The notes: generated by a model from the letters alone, not told the origin. 64,000 nucleotides of DNA from Phycisphaeraceae bacterium (GCA_015709595.1 CP054178.1:682001-746000), one strand, 5' to 3'; shown: positions 1-9,056, counted from the stretch's first letter. A program made the numbers and translations.

Positions 1-132
1 GGGGACATCGACGCACCGCAAGGGATCGGTTGCAGGCGACTTCGGGTGTTCCCCCGCGCCAACCAAGGCCAGCGCCCCGGCCAGGAAGCCCGATGCCCCC
101 AACGAAACCGACGCCACCTGCGACTGCTTCAT
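1..132 (-). CDS. N-terminus of a predicted exported protein, cut by the left edge
   Basis: An open minus-strand frame starts with ATG at 132 and runs off the left end without a stop (44 codons visible). The N-terminus (MKQSQVASVSLGASGFLAG, then ALALVGAG) has a basic start followed by a small-residue hydrophobic stretch, so it looks like a signal peptide or membrane anchor. A purine-rich AGAGAGG lies just upstream of the ATG. It is divergent from dnaN and shares its upstream region. Too little remains to name a function. It could be a chance frame, but the length without stops, the ribosome site and the signal-like start argue for a real gene. Confidence 0.5.
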   Translation of the reverse strand, partial: MKQSQVASVSLGASGFLAGALALVGAGEHPKSPATDPLRCVDVP

Positions 133-467
133 GCCTCTCTCCTTTGGCCTTCACCCCCTTTCGAGCCGGGTGCTGGTACGGCGGAGCGTCCACAACGTTC
201 CGCGTTCTGCGAACTTGGCCACGTGCCAGCCCGAACTGCTTCACACGCGGGCTGGAGTCTGAGGATCTCCAGCGGCTGACGACTTCTGCCTCTGTGAATG
301 TGGATAACCCGTGGACAACCTGTAGCGCGTTTGTCAGCAACCCCACTTCACCGACCTATTCGATCTGATGTGGGTGATTCGGTGCTACACTCAATATCCA
401 GTGGTTCGACCGCCCCGGAGGCGGAATCAGGGACGGTCGTCGCAACCTGTTCGAGGATGCTGTCATC
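133..467. other. Intergenic region upstream of dnaN, candidate origin-type region
   Basis: This 335-base gap lies between the divergent partial gene and dnaN. It contains one exact DnaA-box match and a near match (299-318), followed by a locally less GC-rich stretch around 330-410. I see no convincing coding frame here; the plus-strand frames through it have arginine/proline-rich, shadow-like composition. dnaN is often close to oriC in bacteria, which makes an origin or a DnaA-controlled promoter plausible. Two boxes alone do not establish an origin. Confidence 0.4.
299..318. promoter_or_regulatory. DnaA-box-like pair upstream of dnaN
   Basis: TGTGGATAA at 299-307 is the exact reverse complement of the consensus DnaA box TTATCCACA. 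CGTGGACAA at 310-318 is a second copy in the same orientation with two mismatches, 11 bases on. Tandem boxes beside dnaN fit DnaA binding for replication initiation or for control of dnaN. The rest of the gap was scanned by eye and gave no further good box. Confidence 0.5.
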
Positions 468-1589
468 ATGAAGGTCATCTGCGATCGAAGCGCGCTGGCG
501 GAGGCATTGGGCATTGTGTCCGGCGTGGTGGTGCCCCGGACGCCCAAGCCCGTCTACGCCTGCGTGAAGGTCTCCGCCCCCGAGCCGCGCGGGCGCGTGA
601 CGCTCATCGCCACCGACGGTGAGATTTCACTGACGCTCAACGTCGACCAGGTCAGCGTGGAAAAGCCCGGCGAAGGGTTGATTCCGGCGGACAAGTTCCT
701 GCAGATCGTCCGCGCCTCGACCGACCCCACCATCACCATCGAGGTGAAGGACAGCACCGCCCATCTTCGCGGGACGGACTCGCATTTCACGGTCTACGGG
801 TTCGACGCATCGGAGTTCCCGGCGGTGCGCCCCTTCGACGCCGAGAAGGCCGATTGTGAAGTTCACGCCGGCACCCTGCAGAAACTCGCCTCGCGCACGC
901 TCTTCGCCACCGCCACCGAGAGCAGCCGCTACGCCATCAACGGCGTGCTCTTCGATCGCAAGGGGAAGAAACTGCGCCTGGTGGCGACGGACGGCCGCCG
1001 TCTGGCCGTGGCCTCGAGTTCCTGCACGCCGACGGCGGAAGGCAACGCCTCGTGCATCATCCCCAGCAAGGTGCTGCGGCTGGTGACGCGGCTGATCGAC
1101 GATCCGGACGCCACGGTGCGCATCGCCATCGACGAGTCAACGATCCAGTTCGCCATCGGCGAGGGCGCGGACGCGGCGGTGCTGACGGGCAACCTGGTGG
1201 AAGGCGCGTTCCCACCCTTCGAGGACGTCATCCCCCGCGATCACGACAAGAAGATCACATTCTCCACCGCCACCCTGTCCAGCGCGGTGCAGCGGGCGGC
1301 CCTGCTCACTAACGAGGAATCCAAGGGCGTGCGCATGTCCTTCCGCACGGATGGACTGACGCTCACCAGCCGCGCGCCGGAAATGGGCGAGGCGCAGATC
1401 GAGGTGGATCTGGCCGACTACAAGGGCACGCCCATCGAGATCGGCTTCAACCCCGGCTTCCTGCTCGACGCCCTGAAAGTCGTGGACGAGAATCAGGTGA
1501 TCGTGGAGCTCAAGGAGCCAAGCAAACCGGGCGTCATCAAGGCGGGCAGCGAGTTCACCTACGTGGTGATGCCCGTGAATCTGCAATAG
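468..1589 (+). CDS. dnaN: DNA polymerase III subunit beta (sliding clamp)
   Basis: The 373-residue product has the usual length and three-repeat layout of the bacterial beta clamp, each repeat about 125 residues. It begins MKVICDRSALAEAL and ends with the family-typical YVVMPVNLQ, close to the 'MPM(R/N)L' C-terminus of known clamps. The clamp dimer encircles DNA and tethers replicative polymerase and repair partners in the cytoplasm. A GAGG lies 11 bases before the ATG. It stands alone here, divergent from a partial exported-protein gene and convergent with the DsbD-like gene; DnaA-box-like sites upstream may regulate it. Identification is firm. Confidence 0.97.
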   Translation: MKVICDRSALAEALGIVSGVVVPRTPKPVYACVKVSAPEPRGRVTLIATDGEISLTLNVDQVSVEKPGEGLIPADKFLQIVRASTDPTITIEVKDSTAHLRGTDSHFTVYGFDASEFPAVRPFDAEKADCEVHAGTLQKLASRTLFATATESSRYAINGVLFDRKGKKLRLVATDGRRLAVASSSCTPTAEGNASCIIPSKVLRLVTRLIDDPDATVRIAIDESTIQFAIGEGADAAVLTGNLVEGAFPPFEDVIPRDHDKKITFSTATLSSAVQRAALLTNEESKGVRMSFRTDGLTLTSRAPEMGEAQIEVDLADYKGTPIEIGFNPGFLLDALKVVDENQVIVELKEPSKPGVIKAGSEFTYVVMPVNLQ

Positions 1590-1592
1590 CGG

Positions 1593-1616
1593 AAGGCGTC
1601 AAGGCGTCAGGGCATC
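1593..1616 (+). repeat. Short tandem octamer repeat after dnaN
   Basis: Three consecutive 8-base units, AAGGCGTC, AAGGCGTC and AGGGCATC, start three bases after the dnaN stop codon. The first two are identical and the third has two changes. This resembles the degenerate heptamer arrays found elsewhere in the window but has a different unit length. Confidence 0.5.
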
Positions 1617-1739
1617 GAGACGGCGGATGTTCGTTGGCGCGGGGCGGCGCGGGTTGGTGGTCATTTGCGCTCGCATCGGTTCTTCATGTTCTCGTCCCAG
1701 TTGCGGCCAGGAGAGGCGTAGCCCGTGCCTCTTCGATCC

Positions 1740-4361
1740 TCACCGCGACTGCCCTGACGTCGTGGCGGCCAGGCGCGTGGCCCGCGCCGCGTCGAGTGCC
1801 TCCATCACCTGCTGGGGCGTGTAGGCGTTGGCCTGCCACGGCTCATCCACGCCCGGCGTGTAGATGACCAGCAGGGGGATGCCCGTGCGGCCCAGGTCGC
1901 GCAGCATTCGCCAGCCGGGGGCCTCGGTGCTGGTCAGGTCCACGGTGAAGCTGACCACGTCCTTGCTCCCCAGCGCGGTGCGCACGGGGTCGCGGTTGAG
2001 CACCGAGGCCTTGAGAATCTTGCAGTTGATGCACCACTCGGCGGTGAAGTCGAGCACCACCACGTGACCCGCCTCTCGCGCCGCCTGAAAGGCGGCGGGT
2101 GTGAACTCGTTCCATACGCCCGTTGCGTAGGCGCCGCCGGAGTCGGCCCTGGCCTCCTCCATCGCCAGCCAGTTGAAGCGGGCCTTGGCCGTCGAGTCCA
2201 AGGCGTACAGCGTGGCGGCGGCCCCCAGCAGCACGCCCACCAGCAGAAACGAGAGTCGCGGAAGCGGCTTCTTCGAGATCTGGAACGTCCGCACGACCAG
2301 CCACAGCCCGGCGATGGAGACGAACACCGCCACCGCCCACCAGTGGAGCTGCCGGGCCATGTAGGGCTTCTCGCTGACCAGCGCGATCAGCCCCGCGCCG
2401 ATGAAGTACGCCGCGGCGGCGATCAGCAGAAGCCCCATCACCTGCTTGACCAGTTCGCTGGCGGGGCCGGTGCGGGGGATCTTGTTCACCAGCCCCGGCC
2501 TGGCGGAAAGCACCAGGTACGGAGCCGCCATGCCGATGCCCAGCGATGTGAAGATCAGGATGATCGTCGCGGGCGGCAGCGTCGCCGAGCCCGCCAGCAG
2601 CGCGCCGGCCACGAAGCCGAAGCACGGCAGACCCAGCACCGCGGTCATGACGCCGAACATGAATGAACCGCCGGGGGAATCCGCCTTGGGGTTGATGGCG
2701 TAGACCGACTGGGGTAGTTGAATCATGAACAGCCCCATGATGCCCAGCCCCATGATGCCGATGAGCGCCCCGATGCCCAGCGTGAGCCACCAGATGCCGA
2801 ACAGACGGGAGGGGTCGGCCAGCGTCGTGAAGAACGCCGCGGGCACACCGATGGCCACCCAGAAGGCCACCACGCCGAGGGCCATCCACAGCCCGAGGAC
2901 AAGACTCTTCCCCGGCGAGCCCGCGTGCTGGCTGATCGTGAGAATCTTGATGGGAATGACGGGTAGCACGCAGGGCGTGAGGTTGAGGATGAATCCGCCC
3001 AGCACGGAGAAGAGCAGCAGCAGCACGGTGCCCAGCGCACCGGAGGTGTCCGGCAGTTCATAGCCGAAGAAGGTGGGGCGAGGGGTCGTCGCGGGCGGAG
3101 TCGTGCCGCCACCCTGTGTCGGCGCGGCGCCGGGCGTGTCATGTCCGGTGAGCGCGGGGGGTGCGATTGGTCCCGTGCCGTCATCCGTCGCGTTCGTACC
3201 GCCGGCTGATGGCGGCGCGGGTGAGCCGTGGCGCGGGATCGCCGCGAACAAGTCGCGCTTCCACGGCTCCAGATGTGATCCGGGTTCGCCCGCGGGTTCC
3301 GCGGCGACCACCAGCGTTCCCCGCACCACGGCTTCCTTGGGCATGTCGCAGACCAGCGGGTCGCAGGCCTGATACGTGATGCTCGCGGTGAAGGGATACT
3401 CACCCGGACTCGCTCCCGCCGGGGCGCGCACGGGAATGGCGACGAGGATCGTGCCCTCGTATCCCTTGACCTCCTGAACGAACTCGCCCTCGCCCGCGAG
3501 AAACGTGTGCGACTTCGGCCAGCGGATGTCGCCGGCTGTGAAGCCATCAGGGAGCGTGAGCGCGATGGAGGTGGCGATGAAACCGCCGGATTCATCGCCC
3601 GATCCCGCCCCGGCCTGAATGTGCCAAGTGGGGGCCATGTGAAGGATGACGCCCAGCGTCGCCTGGCCGCCTGGCGCGATCGATGGCTCGTGCCACGCCA
3701 CGTCGGCCTTCACGCGCTCACCCGGCGCGAACGTGACCGTCGGGGGTGCGGAGGGCGGCGGGGCGCGATGCCGCGCCAGCGTCCGCTCGAACAGCCCGGA
3801 GAGCACGACCACGTCCACGCCCGGCACGTCGGAGCCGGGGGGCAGCACTTCCAGCGTGGCGCGAATCGCGCGCGTGGTGGGAAAGTCGCAGGTCGAGTCA
3901 TCGCACGCCTGGTATTCGACGGTCAGGTCAAAGGAGTACTCGCCCGGCGACGCCGCCGCGGGAACGGTGATGGGCGTCAGGGCCGCGATCATGCCCTCGT
4001 ACCCGGCCAGGGTCTGGGCGAACTCCCCCTCACCAAGCGTGAACTGAACCGCCTCGGGCCAGAGGGTCTTGCCGATCGACCACCCCGACGGGCCGGTGAT
4101 CCTGATGGACGTGGGTATCGCCCCGGGACGTTCATCTCCCGATCCGACGCCCGCCTGAATGTGCCAGTGCGGCTCGATGTCGAACACCACGCCCAGATGA
4201 ACGGTCATGCCCGGCGTGGCCTGGGCGGGGCTCCATGCGTGCGTGACAATCGCCCGATGCGAGCCGTCCGGCGCCTCCTGGGCCGCCGCGAACATCCCCG
4301 GCAGCGCGACGGCGACAAGGGTGGAAAGCGTCAGCAACAGTCGTCGCACAAACATGGGCAT
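1740..4361 (-). CDS. Thiol:disulfide interchange protein, DsbD family, with duplicated N-terminal domain
   Basis: The 873-residue protein carries electrons from cytoplasmic thioredoxin across the inner membrane to periplasmic disulfides. A signal peptide (1-27) is followed by two similar DsbD-alpha-type domains (about 35-175 and 210-355), each with YQACD and a CX4C cysteine pair. Next come a Pro/Thr/Gly-rich linker, a DsbD-beta membrane domain with the paired motifs TPCVLPVIP and LGLPCFGF, and a C-terminal thioredoxin domain with FTAEWCINCK. E. coli DsbD has about 565 residues and one N-terminal domain, so the extra length comes from the duplication plus linker. The ATG start is set by the signal peptide. 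It is monocistronic, divergent from fliM. Family assignment is secure; the substrate (cytochrome c maturation or general disulfide reduction) is not known. Confidence 0.9.
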   Translation of the reverse strand: MPMFVRRLLLTLSTLVAVALPGMFAAAQEAPDGSHRAIVTHAWSPAQATPGMTVHLGVVFDIEPHWHIQAGVGSGDERPGAIPTSIRITGPSGWSIGKTLWPEAVQFTLGEGEFAQTLAGYEGMIAALTPITVPAAASPGEYSFDLTVEYQACDDSTCDFPTTRAIRATLEVLPPGSDVPGVDVVVLSGLFERTLARHRAPPPSAPPTVTFAPGERVKADVAWHEPSIAPGGQATLGVILHMAPTWHIQAGAGSGDESGGFIATSIALTLPDGFTAGDIRWPKSHTFLAGEGEFVQEVKGYEGTILVAIPVRAPAGASPGEYPFTASITYQACDPLVCDMPKEAVVRGTLVVAAEPAGEPGSHLEPWKRDLFAAIPRHGSPAPPSAGGTNATDDGTGPIAPPALTGHDTPGAAPTQGGGTTPPATTPRPTFFGYELPDTSGALGTVLLLLFSVLGGFILNLTPCVLPVIPIKILTISQHAGSPGKSLVLGLWMALGVVAFWVAIGVPAAFFTTLADPSRLFGIWWLTLGIGALIGIMGLGIMGLFMIQLPQSVYAINPKADSPGGSFMFGVMTAVLGLPCFGFVAGALLAGSATLPPATIILIFTSLGIGMAAPYLVLSARPGLVNKIPRTGPASELVKQVMGLLLIAAAAYFIGAGLIALVSEKPYMARQLHWWAVAVFVSIAGLWLVVRTFQISKKPLPRLSFLLVGVLLGAAATLYALDSTAKARFNWLAMEEARADSGGAYATGVWNEFTPAAFQAAREAGHVVVLDFTAEWCINCKILKASVLNRDPVRTALGSKDVVSFTVDLTSTEAPGWRMLRDLGRTGIPLLVIYTPGVDEPWQANAYTPQQVMEALDAARATRLAATTSGQSR

Positions 4362-4682
4362 GGTGGTGTTCTCGGGGCCGAAACCGGCGGTGACGCAAAG
4401 TATATGAAGCGGGGGACGACCCCTCCGAACCGGATGAGCAGCCGGACGGCATGGCCTGACAATTCGAACAGGCGGATCGTGGGACGACTGACGCCCCGTG
4501 ATGTGGGTTCAACGCCGCACGGACGACGGGTATTCCGATGCCGTCGGCGAACCCGCGTTTCAAGGGCGGCCGATCGGCGATCCGATGAGGGTGAGGCGGT
4601 GGAGGGAGACGACGTCAGCCGTGGGGCATCGGGAAGTTGGATTCCCGCGCCCAGCACCCAACACGCAGCACCTGGCACAGTC
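4362..4682. other. Intergenic region between divergent dsbD-like gene and fliM
   Basis: This 321-base gap should hold the promoters of both divergent genes. The fliM reading frame stays open through it, but the encoded residues are low-complexity and unlike FliM, so I treat it as non-coding. Its last 35 bases are a degenerate heptamer repeat array that ends one base before the fliM start codon. I found no clear -35/-10 pair or sigma-28/sigma-54-type site. Confidence 0.4.
4647..4681 (+). repeat. Degenerate heptanucleotide tandem repeat before fliM
   Basis: Five contiguous 7-base units can be read: GCGCCCA, GCACCCA, ACACGCA, GCACCTG, GCACAGT. The register GCAC recurs every seven bases. The array occupies the place where the fliM ribosome-binding site would be expected, and no Shine-Dalgarno sequence is visible. 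It resembles the short tandemly repeated repeats known from cyanobacterial genomes. Confidence 0.55.
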
Positions 4683-5699
4683 ATGCCCGACACCATGCCC
4701 CAAGCTGACCTTGAGACGCTGCTCAGCGCGGTGGAATCGGGCGCGGTCGATGACGGGTCATCCGGACAGCAGATCTTCTCGCGTCATCGACGTTCGCTCG
4801 AAGATGTGGAGATCCGGACCTACGACTTCAAGCGGCCCGAGCGCATCAGCAAGGACCAGATTCGCGCGCTGATGACCCTGCATGACACGTTCGCCCGCTC
4901 GTTCGGGGCGGCCATGTCCGGCTACCTGCGCACGATCGTCGAAGTGAACGTGGCGCAGGTGGAGCAGATGACGTACTTCGAGTTCATCGACGCCCTGCCC
5001 AACCCCACCAGTTTCGCGGTGGTCAACGTCAAGGCGCTCGAGGGCATGATGTGCCTGGAGATCAGCCCGCTCATCATCTACCCGATCCTCGATCGGCTCA
5101 TGGGAGGAACCAGCGCGGAGCTGTTCATCCCGCCGCGCCCGATGACGGTGATCGAGAGCCGCCTGATCCGACAGATCCTGGTGCGTGCCGTCGCGGCGCT
5201 CACCGAGGCGTGGTCGGACATCCACAGGACCGACTTCGCGCTGGGCGAGATCGAATCGAACCCCCAGTTGGTGCTGATCGTGCCGCCCAACGAGGTGGTG
5301 GTGGTGGTGCGGTTCGAGATCCGCATGGCCAAGCGCGCGGGCACGATGTCGCTGTGCATCCCCTTCAACGTGATCGAGCCGGTGATGCAGCAGTTGTCGG
5401 CCCAGTCGTGGTTCAACGCGGCGCGGGCCAGAAACCAGCCGACCTGGGAGCGGGCCATCGCCTCGCACCTGACCGACGCCGGACTGGAACTGACCGCCAC
5501 GCTGGCGGAGACGACCATCACCCTGTCGGACCTGGAGCGGCTTGAGCCGGGCGACCTCATTCTCACCGAAAAGCCCGCCGAGGAGCCCATCGTGGTGTCC
5601 GTGGAAGGACGCCCCAAGTACCTCGCCCGTCTGGGTCAGGTCAAGGGCAAGCGGGCCGCGCAGATCGTGCGCCCCATCGAGCCGGGCGACCGGGTGTGA
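4683..5699 (+). CDS. fliM: Flagellar motor switch protein FliM
   Basis: The 338-residue product matches FliM in length and order. A short N-terminal segment, ADLETLLSAVESG, resembles the phospho-CheY-binding peptide (LSQDEIDALL in known proteins). The middle domain follows, and a C-terminal SpoA-type domain contains LERLEPGDLI. FliM forms the cytoplasmic C-ring, receives the CheY-P signal and sets rotation direction. The start is the ATG at 4683, with a second ATG at 4695 equally possible; the frame is open further upstream, but that part has no FliM character. No other flagellar gene lies in this window. The organism is therefore probably motile at some life stage. Confidence 0.9.
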   Translation: MPDTMPQADLETLLSAVESGAVDDGSSGQQIFSRHRRSLEDVEIRTYDFKRPERISKDQIRALMTLHDTFARSFGAAMSGYLRTIVEVNVAQVEQMTYFEFIDALPNPTSFAVVNVKALEGMMCLEISPLIIYPILDRLMGGTSAELFIPPRPMTVIESRLIRQILVRAVAALTEAWSDIHRTDFALGEIESNPQLVLIVPPNEVVVVVRFEIRMAKRAGTMSLCIPFNVIEPVMQQLSAQSWFNAARARNQPTWERAIASHLTDAGLELTATLAETTITLSDLERLEPGDLILTEKPAEEPIVVSVEGRPKYLARLGQVKGKRAAQIVRPIEPGDRV

Positions 5700-5910
5700 C
5701 TCCCCCGCTCCTCGTCGCGTCATTCGCGGGCAATTCAATGTGCTGGACCTTCGATCCGACCGATCCTAGTATCTGATTCGATTCCGTGGACGTTTGTTCG
5801 CCATCGGATCCGAACCATGCACCGATGGCTTGAACGACGCGTCCGCGTCTGAGCACATGCCGGTCAGGGCCTCCGGAAGCCCGAATACTCCGGATGTGAA
5901 AGCGTTCTCC

Positions 5911-7335
5911 ATGACATTCGCTGATCTCGGGCTCTCGGAGCCCATCCTGCGGGCTGTCGCCGCCGACGGCTACTCCTCGCCCACTCCCATCCAGGCGCAG
6001 GCCATTCCCCTGGTGCTGGCCGGACGCGACCTGTTCGGCTGCGCCCAGACGGGCACGGGCAAGACGGCGGCGTTCGCGCTGCCCATCCTGCACCGACTGA
6101 CGGCGGCGCCGCGCCGTTCCGGCGCGGGCGCCTCGCCCGGTGCGCCGCGCGTGCTGGTGCTCGCCCCCACGCGCGAACTGGCCTCGCAGATCGCCGAGAG
6201 TTTCCGTGCCTACGGGCGACACCTGAGGCACCGCGTGGCGGTGATCTTCGGCGGCGTCAACCAGCACCACCAGGTCAAGGCGCTGCAGCGCGGCGTGGAG
6301 ATCCTTGTCGCCACGCCGGGCCGGCTGCTCGACCTGATGGGACAGGGACACGTGGACCTGCGGACCGTCGAAGCGCTCGTCCTCGACGAGGCCGACCGCA
6401 TGTTCGACATGGGGTTCATTCACGACATCCGCAAGGTCGTCGGGCGCCTCCCCCGCCAGCGCCAGACGCTGCTGTTCAGCGCCACCATGCCGCGGGAGAT
6501 CCGCGCCCTGGCGGAGGCGATTCTGCGCGACCCCGCCTCGGTGCAGGTCACGCCGGTCGCCACTCCCGTCGAGACGATCGAGCAGTCGGTCTACCACGTG
6601 CCGCACAAGCGCAAGCCCGCGCTCCTCAAGCACCTGCTGCAACGGGGCGACGCCGGGCGCACCATCGTCTTCACCCGCACCAAGCACGGGGCAGACAAGG
6701 TCGTGCGCGAACTGGTTCGCTGCGGCATCCCCGCCGAGGCGATTCACGGCAACAAGAGCCAGAACGCCCGCACCCGCGCGCTGGAGCGATTCAAGAGCCA
6801 GTCGCCGCCCGTGCTGGTGGCCACCGACATCGCCTCGCGCGGGATCGACGTGGACGGCGTGACGCACGTCATCAACTTCGATGTGCCACACGAACCGGAA
6901 ACCTACGTTCACCGCATCGGGCGCACCGCACGAGCCGGAGCGTCGGGCGTGGCGGTGTCGTTCTGCGACCACGCCGAGCGGTCGGACCTGGTGTCGATCG
7001 AGCGTCTCATTCGACGCACGATCGTGGTGCGGAACGATCATCCCGTCTACGACGAGGCCGAGATGACCTTCCACGCGGGTGAACGCCGCGCTCCGAGCGA
7101 GCGTCCCCGCCACGATCACCGCGGAGGCGGACGCCGCAGTGGTCCACCCCATCGCGGGGGCAACCGGCCCGAGGGATCGGGTCGGGCGGGTCACCGCGCC
7201 GCTCCTCGGTCGAGCAGCACGAACGGCGGCGCGGCGCGGTCGCATGACGCCGCCCGGTCGGAGGCGCCCGCGTCCGGCCCTGGGCGCTCACTCCATCGCA
7301 ACGGACGCGGAGGGCCCCGTCGCGGCTGGCGGTGA
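5911..7335 (+). CDS. DEAD-box ATP-dependent RNA helicase, RhlE-like
   Basis: From ATG 5911 the product has 474 residues and begins [12 protein letters not shown], the normal start for this family; upstream in-frame TTG and ATG codons would add about 39 unrelated residues. Helicase motifs appear in order: Q-motif TPIQAQAIP, motif [21 protein letters not shown], then RGIDV and HRIGRTAR. After about residue 375 comes a basic Arg/Gly/His-rich tail, as in RhlE and cold-shock helicases, which usually gives non-specific RNA binding. The likely role is ATP-driven unwinding of RNA in ribosome assembly or mRNA decay. It follows fliM by 211 bases and is convergent with lspA. Confidence 0.93.
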   Translation: MTFADLGLSEPILRAVAADGYSSPTPIQAQAIPLVLAGRDLFGCAQTGTGKTAAFALPILHRLTAAPRRSGAGASPGAPRVLVLAPTRELASQIAESFRAYGRHLRHRVAVIFGGVNQHHQVKALQRGVEILVATPGRLLDLMGQGHVDLRTVEALVLDEADRMFDMGFIHDIRKVVGRLPRQRQTLLFSATMPREIRALAEAILRDPASVQVTPVATPVETIEQSVYHVPHKRKPALLKHLLQRGDAGRTIVFTRTKHGADKVVRELVRCGIPAEAIHGNKSQNARTRALERFKSQSPPVLVATDIASRGIDVDGVTHVINFDVPHEPETYVHRIGRTARAGASGVAVSFCDHAERSDLVSIERLIRRTIVVRNDHPVYDEAEMTFHAGERRAPSERPRHDHRGGGRRSGPPHRGGNRPEGSGRAGHRAAPRSSSTNGGAARSHDAARSEAPASGPGRSLHRNGRGGPRRGWR

Positions 7336-7381
7336 CGCGATGACGACGAACCTGAACTGACCGCGGTGCGAATGCGCCGGC

Positions 7382-8113
7382 TCACTCCGCCCTGGCGGAT
7401 CGGCCCGCGTCGTCGCGTGATGACTGGTCATCACGTTGGTCGGACGCGCCGGGCGCCTCGCGTGGCTCGACCGCCTGCTCGCGCCGGCGCCTGGCGTCGG
7501 ATCGGTTGATGTGCAGCATCATCAGCCCCATGCCCACGAGGAGGAGCACGTCCGCCACGTTGAACACCCAGGGGAAGAGCTCATCCGCCCCACCCGGCCA
7601 GGACCAGCCGAACGGCAGGTGACGATCCGGCAGCATGTGCAGGAAGTCGCGCACCGCGCCGTGCTGCCACCGGTCGTAGAGATTGCCCACGCCGCCCGCC
7701 AGAATCAGCCCCAGCGCCACATGGGCCAGACGGTGGCGATCCAGCGTCCACCGGGCGAAGAGCAGCATTCCCACGGCGATGGCGACGCCCGTGAACGCGA
7801 TGAAGAAGCCGCGCTTCTGCTGGCCGATGCCGAACACCGCGCCGCGATTGATGACCAGGCGGAAGTTCAGCAGTCGCCCGGGGACCGCCGTCTTCGGCTC
7901 ATGTCGCGGAATGGGGTTCCATTCGGGATGCGCCAGCAGATACTCGCGATCCCACGTCACCGGGACGCCCGCAATGGTGCGGAACGACCACGCCTTGGTC
8001 CAGAGGTCGGCGGTCAACCCGACGCCGAAGACAAGCAGCAGGGTGGCCCAGGCCGCGGGCGAATGAAACGCTCGACGGGGAGCGGGCGTCGGTGTGTCCG
8101 GCGAGGTGGTCAC
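7382..8113 (-). CDS. lspA: Lipoprotein signal peptidase (signal peptidase II)
   Basis: The inner-membrane aspartyl protease removes signal peptides from diacylglyceryl-modified prolipoproteins. The 243-residue protein has the family hallmarks: a VINRGAVFG segment (equivalent to the conserved N-x-G-A-F motif) and the two catalytic aspartate regions GGVGNLYDRW and VFNVADVLLL. Four membrane helices can be drawn. It is longer than the usual 160-170 residues because of an insert between helices 1 and 2 and a charged C-terminal tail of about 35 residues. The start lies one base after the stop of the DksA-like gene, so the two are surely cotranscribed. The Wza-type lipoprotein encoded at 43-44 kb is a likely substrate. 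Confidence 0.93.
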   Translation of the reverse strand: MTTSPDTPTPAPRRAFHSPAAWATLLLVFGVGLTADLWTKAWSFRTIAGVPVTWDREYLLAHPEWNPIPRHEPKTAVPGRLLNFRLVINRGAVFGIGQQKRGFFIAFTGVAIAVGMLLFARWTLDRHRLAHVALGLILAGGVGNLYDRWQHGAVRDFLHMLPDRHLPFGWSWPGGADELFPWVFNVADVLLLVGMGLMMLHINRSDARRRREQAVEPREAPGASDQRDDQSSRDDAGRSARAE

Positions 8114-8114
8114 G

Positions 8115-9056
8115 TCACACCGCCTGGCCGCTCTCGATGAGCCGCACCGCCTCGATGGTGTACTTGGCCCACGGCTTGGCGTTGAGGCGCGCCTTGGGAA
8201 TCGGCTTGCGCGTCAGCAGACAGACGCCGTACGTCTTGTTCTCGATGCGCTGCAGGGCCTCGTCGATCTCGCGGATGAGCTTGCGGTCGCTCTCGGCGAG
8301 GGAGAGCATGAAGTCCTGGTCGTAGGCGTCGCTGCCCACGTCCGCCATGTGGATGGGCATGTGCGAGAGATTGCCGCCTTCGGAGCGGAGCGCCTGGTCC
8401 TCCTTGGCGCTCAGGTCACCCATCTTCTGGGCACGCAGCGTCAGCAGCATCTGTCGATAATGCTCCAGCTCCTGCTTGTTCAGGTGCGTGCGAATGGGCT
8501 TGGCGTCCTCGATCTCCTTCTCGGCGGCGGCCTGCGCCGCGGCGGCGGCCTCCTCCTTCGATGGCTTCTTCTTCTCGCCCGGCTTGGGCACGATCACGCG
8601 CACCCGGCGCCCGTTGAGCATCACGTACCCGTCCTTGTCCGGGGCCCCCGCAGCAGCCAGCGACGGCGCCACGCCCGAGGCCACCGCCTCGGCCACCGCG
8701 GCGGCGGCCTTGGCCTTCTCGGCCCTGGTCATTCGGACCTTGGACGGCTTGCCCGTCGCCATTTCCCTGGCGGGCGCCTTGGCGCTGGCTTGCGGCGTCG
8801 GTTTCGATCGCTCCTTGGTCGGCGCCGGAGGAGCCGCCTTGCCAGGCGCCGCCTTCTTGCCGACAGTTTTCGGCGGCTTGGTTGCGGCGACGGGCTTGGC
8901 GGGTTTCTTCTTTGACCCACCACCGGCCTGTTTCGCCTTGGCGGAGGCCGCCTTGCCCTTCCTGGGCGACTTGGTCGGGGCGGATCGCTTCACGCTCGAT
9001 TTGGACTTCGAGGTCGAGGAGCGGGCGGATTTCGATCGGGATTGCTTCTTTGCCAC
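8115..9056 (-). CDS. DksA/TraR-family protein with long basic histone-like N-terminal tail
   Basis: The start is taken as GTG 9056, preceded by GGGAG eight bases upstream, giving 313 residues; the frame is open further but that part is unrelated. Residues 1-85 are Lys/Ala/Ser/Pro-rich (SKSKSSVKRS, KKKPAKPV), resembling histone H1 tails. A second Ala/Glu/Lys-rich section follows. The C-terminal 110 residues are DksA-like, with the helical hairpin and the IENKTYGVCLLTRKPIPKAR region. Only the first cysteine of the usual C4 zinc finger is left. DksA proteins enter the RNA polymerase secondary channel and alter initiation with ppGpp. The tail may add DNA or RNA binding. It is the first gene of an operon with lspA. 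Confidence 0.82.
   Translation of the reverse strand: MAKKQSRSKSARSSTSKSKSSVKRSAPTKSPRKGKAASAKAKQAGGGSKKKPAKPVAATKPPKTVGKKAAPGKAAPPAPTKERSKPTPQASAKAPAREMATGKPSKVRMTRAEKAKAAAAVAEAVASGVAPSLAAAGAPDKDGYVMLNGRRVRVIVPKPGEKKKPSKEEAAAAAQAAAEKEIEDAKPIRTHLNKQELEHYRQMLLTLRAQKMGDLSAKEDQALRSEGGNLSHMPIHMADVGSDAYDQDFMLSLAESDRKLIREIDEALQRIENKTYGVCLLTRKPIPKARLNAKPWAKYTIEAVRLIESGQAV

Noticed and set aside
186-194. Additional DnaA box GCGTCCACA
   Set aside because: Matches only six of nine consensus positions, expected often by chance in GC-rich DNA.
30-368. Plus-strand frames before dnaN
   Set aside because: Pro/Arg/Ser-rich composition without ribosome site, lying over the DnaA-box region and opposite the signal-peptide frame.
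3507-4682. N-terminal extension of fliM through the upstream gap and into the dsbD-like gene
   Set aside because: The frame is open but its residues are low-complexity and unlike FliM, and it would overlap the opposite-strand dsbD-like gene; FliM similarity begins at 4683-4695.
5641-7245. Minus-strand frame (534 codons) opposite the helicase gene
   Set aside because: Antisense to complete DEAD-box motifs, with no recognisable domain or ribosome site.
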